This document shows positions 5,745-8,701 of a stretch of DNA of 8,701 nt, piece after piece (the first letter of the stretch is position 1; each line of letters opens with the position of its first letter). The DNA is from an uncultured Clostridia bacterium. GTDB lineage: Bacteria; Bacillota; Clostridia; Peptostreptococcales; Anaerovoracaceae. The notes below the pieces were generated by a model. It was not told where the DNA came from. It saw only the letters and a list, made by a program, of their open reading frames with translations, and made no database searches. The position numbers were made by a program, and so were the translations under genes. The stretch is taken from positions 1 through 8,701 of the forward strand of contig CAMIWY010000046.1 in the NCBI GenBank assembly GCA_946402595.1, in the 5' to 3' direction.

Positions 5745-6620
5745 ATGGCAGATATTAGAGAATACAAATGCACTTATTCAAACTCGGTAGGCGTAAGTGC
5801 TGAGGTGACTGAGGGACTCGGACTTGAGTTCCCGGATGCGTACATGCACAGCGGCACGATGCAGACTCTGGCCAAAGCCATAAAGAAGCACGACAACTCG
5901 GACTTTGTGCTCCTTCCTTTCTGCAGGACCGTTGAGGCTGAGGCGATGGGCGCAGTCCTTAACTACGGGGATTCCAATACGGGACCGAGGGCCAAGGACC
6001 CGATCTGTGCGAACATGGATGAAGTGCTGGCTTTGCCGGATATAGATTTCGGCAAAATGCGCATACATGAGGTGCTGGATGCCTGCGCTCAGATGAAGAG
6101 CGAAGGCGAGACCGTCTGCCTCGAGGTGACCGGGCCATTCACCATCCTCAATGCCCTGATGGAGCCGAGGCTCGTATTCAAGGCATACCGCAAGGACAGA
6201 GAGAAGATGAAGCTCGTCTTCGATAAGTTCTCAGAGCAGCTTCTCAGATACATCGAGAACGGCAAGAAGGCTGGCGTTGATGTATTCATCTTCTCGGATT
6301 CCGCAGGTGCTCTGGACATTCTCGGACCGAAGTTCCTGACCAATGCGGTGGAGGACTTCTACGATCCGTTTATGAGAAAAGTCAGCGAGATCATGGATGA
6401 TTCCTGCATATTCCTGCTGTGTCCGAAGTTCACATACGCTCTTGTCGACACAGGCCATGCAGAGTTCAGAGAGCACCAGCTTGAGGAGGGCATAGACTTC
6501 CTTGCTGCCATGCTGGAGATGAAGGGCAAAGCGAAGATCGGCGGACAGGTATGCATCAAGAACGTAGGTGTTAAGCTGTCACACGGAAAGTTCCGCGAGA
6601 TAGCAATGAAGGAGATGTAG
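5745..6620 (+). CDS. Shortened UroD-family paralogue lacking most of the zinc site
   Basis: From the ATG at 5745 the protein has 291 residues, about 50 fewer than the paralogue at 3841-4866. Shared segments are VEAEAMGA (63-70), VTGPFTILNALMEP (128-141), FSDSAGALDILGPKF (183-197) and a GGQVC stretch (266-270) aligning with the MGNVS region. Two things are missing. The HxC pair reads Leu224-x-Cys226 (FLLCP), so the histidine is lost. The chain also ends before the region holding the distal zinc cysteine (Cys316 in the paralogue). The N-terminal NERL...VDRP segment is absent too. No leftover coding tail follows the stop, and a new gene begins 33 bases later, so this looks like a settled short form and not a fresh frameshift. 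It may be a non-catalytic partner or have another chemistry. Classification as a UroD relative is firm; activity is not. Confidence 0.85.
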   Translation: MADIREYKCTYSNSVGVSAEVTEGLGLEFPDAYMHSGTMQTLAKAIKKHDNSDFVLLPFCRTVEAEAMGAVLNYGDSNTGPRAKDPICANMDEVLALPDIDFGKMRIHEVLDACAQMKSEGETVCLEVTGPFTILNALMEPRLVFKAYRKDREKMKLVFDKFSEQLLRYIENGKKAGVDVFIFSDSAGALDILGPKFLTNAVEDFYDPFMRKVSEIMDDSCIFLLCPKFTYALVDTGHAEFREHQLEEGIDFLAAMLEMKGKAKIGGQVCIKNVGVKLSHGKFREIAMKEM

Positions 6621-6652
6621 GACAAAGACGGGGAAAGGGATCAGAGATACCA

Positions 6653-7384
6653 ATGCACGGAATGTATCAGGGAAAGAAGATACTCATAGCATGCTCGATG
6701 ATCGAAGATGAGATAAATGCTGTCTTCGATCATTTTGGATGCGGGGATATCGAAGTCCGCTGGATGGAGAGAGGGTATCACAATGATCCTGATGAGCTCC
6801 GCGAAGTGATACAGAACGAGATAAACAGAGCAGAAGCAGACGGAGCGGATACTGTGATTCTGGCTTACGGATTCTGCGGCAAAGGCGCAAGCGGCTGGCG
6901 CACTAAGAAAGCCGTTCTCGCAATGCCTCGGTTTGACGACTGCTGCAACATGATGCTTTGCACAGGAAAGAGGCAGAAGCGCAATCTCCTCGAAGCAGGG
7001 AATATGTACCTGACCAAAGGATGGTCGAAGGACGAGGGGGCGCTTCTCTCGATGCTCGAAAGGGCGCAGGAGAGGTATGGAGAACGAAGGGGCCTCAAGG
7101 TCATGAAGCTGATGTTTGATTCGTACACCAAGGTCACCGTGATCGATACCGGATGCTATGAACTTCAGCCTGTTGAGGAATACGCTGAGAAGTGCGCGGA
7201 CCTTCTTGGCCTTGAACTGTGCAAAGTGCCGGGAAGCAATGAAATAATGAGAAAACTCATCTCAGGCGAATGGGATGAAGACATAATAGTTAAGGAGCCG
7301 GGAGAACCGGTAAGGGACGAAGACTTTGATTTCGGGGGAGAGACCGGAAGCCAGTCTGATCAGCTGTGGAGAAAGACACTGTAG
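6653..7384 (+). CDS. DUF1638 family protein, cysteine-rich
   Basis: The 243-residue protein fits DUF1638, a family of unknown biochemical function often found beside corrinoid methyltransferase genes, as here. Recognisable stretches are a KKILIACSMIEDE start (8-20), VILAYGFCGKG (68-78), MPRFDDCC (91-98), MYLTKGW (118-124) and VIDTGCYE (163-170). Nine cysteines (14, 30, 75, 97, 98, 103, 168, 181, 190), several within these motifs, suggest metal or cofactor binding. There is no signal peptide or membrane segment, so it should be cytoplasmic. The acidic C-terminal tail (about 208-243) looks variable. The gene follows the shortened UroD gene by 32 bases, and the purine-rich GGGAAAGGGA (6631-6640) serves as a rather distant ribosome site. 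The ATG at 6662 is an alternative start. The family call is from motif memory; the function is open. Confidence 0.75.
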   Translation: MHGMYQGKKILIACSMIEDEINAVFDHFGCGDIEVRWMERGYHNDPDELREVIQNEINRAEADGADTVILAYGFCGKGASGWRTKKAVLAMPRFDDCCNMMLCTGKRQKRNLLEAGNMYLTKGWSKDEGALLSMLERAQERYGERRGLKVMKLMFDSYTKVTVIDTGCYELQPVEEYAEKCADLLGLELCKVPGSNEIMRKLISGEWDEDIIVKEPGEPVRDEDFDFGGETGSQSDQLWRKTL

Positions 7385-7420
7385 ATCAGTTGTGCGTTAT
7401 GATACTGCAGCAGAAAGGGT

Positions 7421-7431
7421 AAAGGGAGAGG
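7421..7431 (+). promoter_or_regulatory. Ribosome binding site before the UroD stub
   Basis: AAAGGGAGAGG ends 6 bases before the ATG at 7438. The truncated gene has kept a good translation start. Confidence 0.6.
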
Positions 7432-7437
7432 ACAGAC

Positions 7438-7572
7438 ATGACAGTAAGAAAAGACCAGATGACTTCAAATGAACGTATGGCGGCATACTTTGACGGAAAG
7501 GAAGTCGACCGTCTGCCTGCTATGCCGATGATCGACTCTGTGGGGCCAAGGCTTATAGGTGAGAAGAAATAG
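7438..7572 (+). pseudogene. N-terminal stub of a UroD-family methyltransferase, 44 codons
   Basis: The frame encodes 44 residues and stops at TAG 7570-7572. Residues 9-39 (TSNERMAAYFDGKEVDRLPA and on to a VGPR stretch) match the conserved start of UroD-family methyltransferases; compare NERLIKILKGERVDRP at 3841. Nothing of the remaining 300 residues follows. The chain ends at GEKK, and a terminator begins 15 bases after the stop. The most likely history is an internal deletion that removed the body of a fifth operon gene and kept its start and the operon terminator. A functional short peptide cannot be excluded because the ribosome site is intact. Confidence 0.75.
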
Positions 7573-7586
7573 CAATAAGGATCCGG

Positions 7587-7621
7587 AAGACGCCGCTTTT
7601 GCACAGCGGTGTCTTTTCTTT
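7587..7621 (+). terminator. Rho-independent terminator of the methyltransferase operon
   Basis: AAGACGCCGCT (7587-7597) pairs with AGCGGTGTCTT (7605-7615), an 11-bp stem with one G-U pair and the seven-base loop TTTGCAC. The T-rich run TTTTCTTT (7614-7621) follows. It ends the + strand transcript after the UroD stub and isolates the Uma2 gene. Confidence 0.9.
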
Positions 7622-7630
7622 GCGCAGAAT

Positions 7631-7683
7631 ATGGAAAAATGGTATATAAATGGTATAATGGCATTGTAATGGAAAGTAAATGG
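7631..7683 (+). repeat. Array of six regularly spaced ATGG boxes
   Basis: ATGG begins at 7631, 7639, 7650, 7658, 7669 and 7680, all on the + strand. The steps are 8, 11, 8, 11 and 11 bases, so the first part behaves as a loose 19-base tandem repeat. The boxes span the -10 element and the expected transcription start of the downstream gene. About 0.2 copies would be expected by chance in this length. The helical phasing suggests a multi-site binding region, possibly for the XRE domain encoded next; this is inference. Confidence 0.5.
7651..7659 (+). promoter_or_regulatory. Extended -10 promoter of the XRE-Uma2 gene
   Basis: TGGTATAAT contains a perfect TATAAT (7654-7659) with the TG extension of extended -10 promoters. 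The -35 position (ATGGAA, 7631-7636, 17-base spacing) is weak, as usual for this class. Transcription would begin near 7666, giving a leader of about 70 bases. It lies just after the operon terminator. Confidence 0.7.
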
Positions 7684-7734
7684 CTGGCTGAAATCAGGAG
7701 CTGTTAAGGAGTGCCGGGAGAAGAGGTGACAACC

Positions 7735-8701
7735 ATGATGACTGTGGAAGAAATGAGAGAAGCGAGGAAAAAGCTTCACTACACATACGAGATGGTGGCA
7801 GAGAAGTCAGGAGTTCCTCTCTCTACCGTTCAGAAGGTGTTTTCGGGAACGACCGACAGGCCTCATTATAAAACTATGACAGCACTTGAGGCAGTCTTCC
7901 GGCGCGCTGATAAGAGCAGGTACGATGTATATACTGACATAAGCGGCTATGGGGTGACAGTCGTGAAGGAATCCGGCCCGGCTTATGACCTGTTCGGCAC
8001 AGGAGATCCGAAGACCACTGACACCACGGATGCTTTCGGAGGTGTATATGAGATATCTGAAGAAGGGCTTCCGGTACATCCGAGGTATAAGATACCGGTA
8101 AGAAAGCAGGGCGACTATACAACTGATGATCTTGATAAAATCCCTGATGAGATCAGGGTGGAACTTATCGACGGTGTGATCTATGATATGGCATCGCCGA
8201 CGTCGATACACCAGTCAATCATCATGAGCGTAGCCCTGATTATGGATACTTATGCTGCTGCTCACGGCCATCACTGTATGCCATATGTTGCGCCTCTGGA
8301 TGTCGAATTTGATCACAGCAAGACTACAAGAGTGCAGCCTGATCTGATGGTCGTATGTGAAAGCGAGAGGAAAGAGGGTGAACCTGCCCCGGAAGTCATC
8401 GCGCCTGACTTTGTCATGGAGGTCATGTCGCCGTCCAGCAGACGCAAGGATATGCTCATCAAGCTCAATAAGTACTTCAGTGTCGGAGTCAGGGAGTACT
8501 GGCTTGTTGATCCTGAGAAGGAGACGGTTACTGTGTATGCGTTTGAGGAGAATGATCTGAACCACCTGTATACTTTCGATGATGAGATACCGGTAGCAAT
8601 ATCCGGAGGTGATCTGAAGATAGATTTTAAACTGGTCAAAAAACGGCTGACTGCGGCGGAAAGGATAGAGAAGTCCAAGGCGTGGGAGCTTTTGAGAAGA
8701 T
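7735..8701 (+). CDS. XRE-type HTH fused to Uma2 family (DUF820) nuclease-fold domain, 3' partial
   Basis: The frame is open from the ATG at 7735 to the right edge (322 codons, no stop), so the C-terminus is missing. Residues 4-55 form an XRE-like helix-turn-helix, with MVAEKSGVPLSTVQKVFSG as the core. A polar linker covers about 60-125. Residues 128-300 match Uma2 (PD-(D/E)xK superfamily): VELIDG (Glu143), RVQPDLMVV (Asp203), VMEVMSPSS (Glu229), then Lys243 and a REYWLVD strand near 253-259. The acidic residues and lysine form a plausible active site, but I assign them by pattern only. The cut tail begins a charged helix. AGGTGA (7724-7729) is a good ribosome site for 7735; GTG at 7726 overlaps it and is less likely. 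This architecture is known in Clostridia, and its biological role is not settled. It has its own promoter and is probably unrelated to the methyl-transfer operon. Confidence 0.88.
   Translation, partial: MMTVEEMREARKKLHYTYEMVAEKSGVPLSTVQKVFSGTTDRPHYKTMTALEAVFRRADKSRYDVYTDISGYGVTVVKESGPAYDLFGTGDPKTTDTTDAFGGVYEISEEGLPVHPRYKIPVRKQGDYTTDDLDKIPDEIRVELIDGVIYDMASPTSIHQSIIMSVALIMDTYAAAHGHHCMPYVAPLDVEFDHSKTTRVQPDLMVVCESERKEGEPAPEVIAPDFVMEVMSPSSRRKDMLIKLNKYFSVGVREYWLVDPEKETVTVYAFEENDLNHLYTFDDEIPVAISGGDLKIDFKLVKKRLTAAERIEKSKAWELLRR

Noticed and set aside
7807..8565. Minus-strand open frames at 7807-8211 and 8215-8565
   Set aside because: They are antisense to the continuous + strand frame with clear HTH and Uma2 motifs, and their compositions are not protein-like.
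1..8701. CRISPR arrays, tRNA or rRNA genes, complete insertion sequences
   Set aside because: No repeat-spacer pattern, no cloverleaf-like segment, no rRNA signature and no transposase-like frame was seen on either strand.

Overview
The window looks like a piece of the chromosome of an anaerobic Firmicute, most likely a gut- or rumen-type Clostridia (Lachnospiraceae, Anaerovoracaceae or similar). The grounds are purine-rich GGAGG-type ribosome sites, AGA/AGG-rich codon use at moderate GC, a BspA-type leucine-rich repeat protein, an XRE-Uma2 fusion, and a corrinoid methyl-transfer gene set of the acetogen/methylotroph kind. The genus is inference; no rRNA or other marker is present.

All genes I support lie on the + strand. 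Block A (1-3407) is a UroD-family (MtaA/MtbA/CmuA-like) methyltransferase cut by the left edge, a methyltransferase cognate corrinoid protein (922-1575) and, 29 bases later, a RACo-type ATP-dependent corrinoid reactivation ferredoxin (1605-3407). A 433-base region (3408-3840) follows. It has no convincing gene, but six GGGTTA/TAACCC boxes, including a perfect inverted repeat just upstream of the next gene. Block B (3841-7572) is a complete UroD-family methyltransferase, a leucine-rich-repeat protein with an ankyrin-like tail, a shortened UroD paralogue missing two of three zinc ligands, a DUF1638 protein, and a 44-codon N-terminal stub of a further UroD gene. It ends at a strong rho-independent terminator (7587-7621). 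Block C is a separate unit: an extended -10 promoter lying in an array of six regularly spaced ATGG boxes, then an XRE-HTH/Uma2 nuclease-fold gene that runs off the right edge without a stop.

Together, blocks A and B encode most of a one-carbon transfer system. A UroD-family enzyme would move a methyl group from a substrate onto the cob(I)alamin of the corrinoid protein, another UroD-family enzyme would move it onward, and the RACo-like protein would reduce the corrinoid back when it oxidises to Co(II). No MtaB-, MttB- or MtrH-type gene is visible, so the substrate and final acceptor cannot be read from the window. The most unusual points are the zinc-ligand-poor UroD paralogue beside a cysteine-rich DUF1638 protein, the GGGTTA-box region, and the phased ATGG array over the Uma2 promoter.
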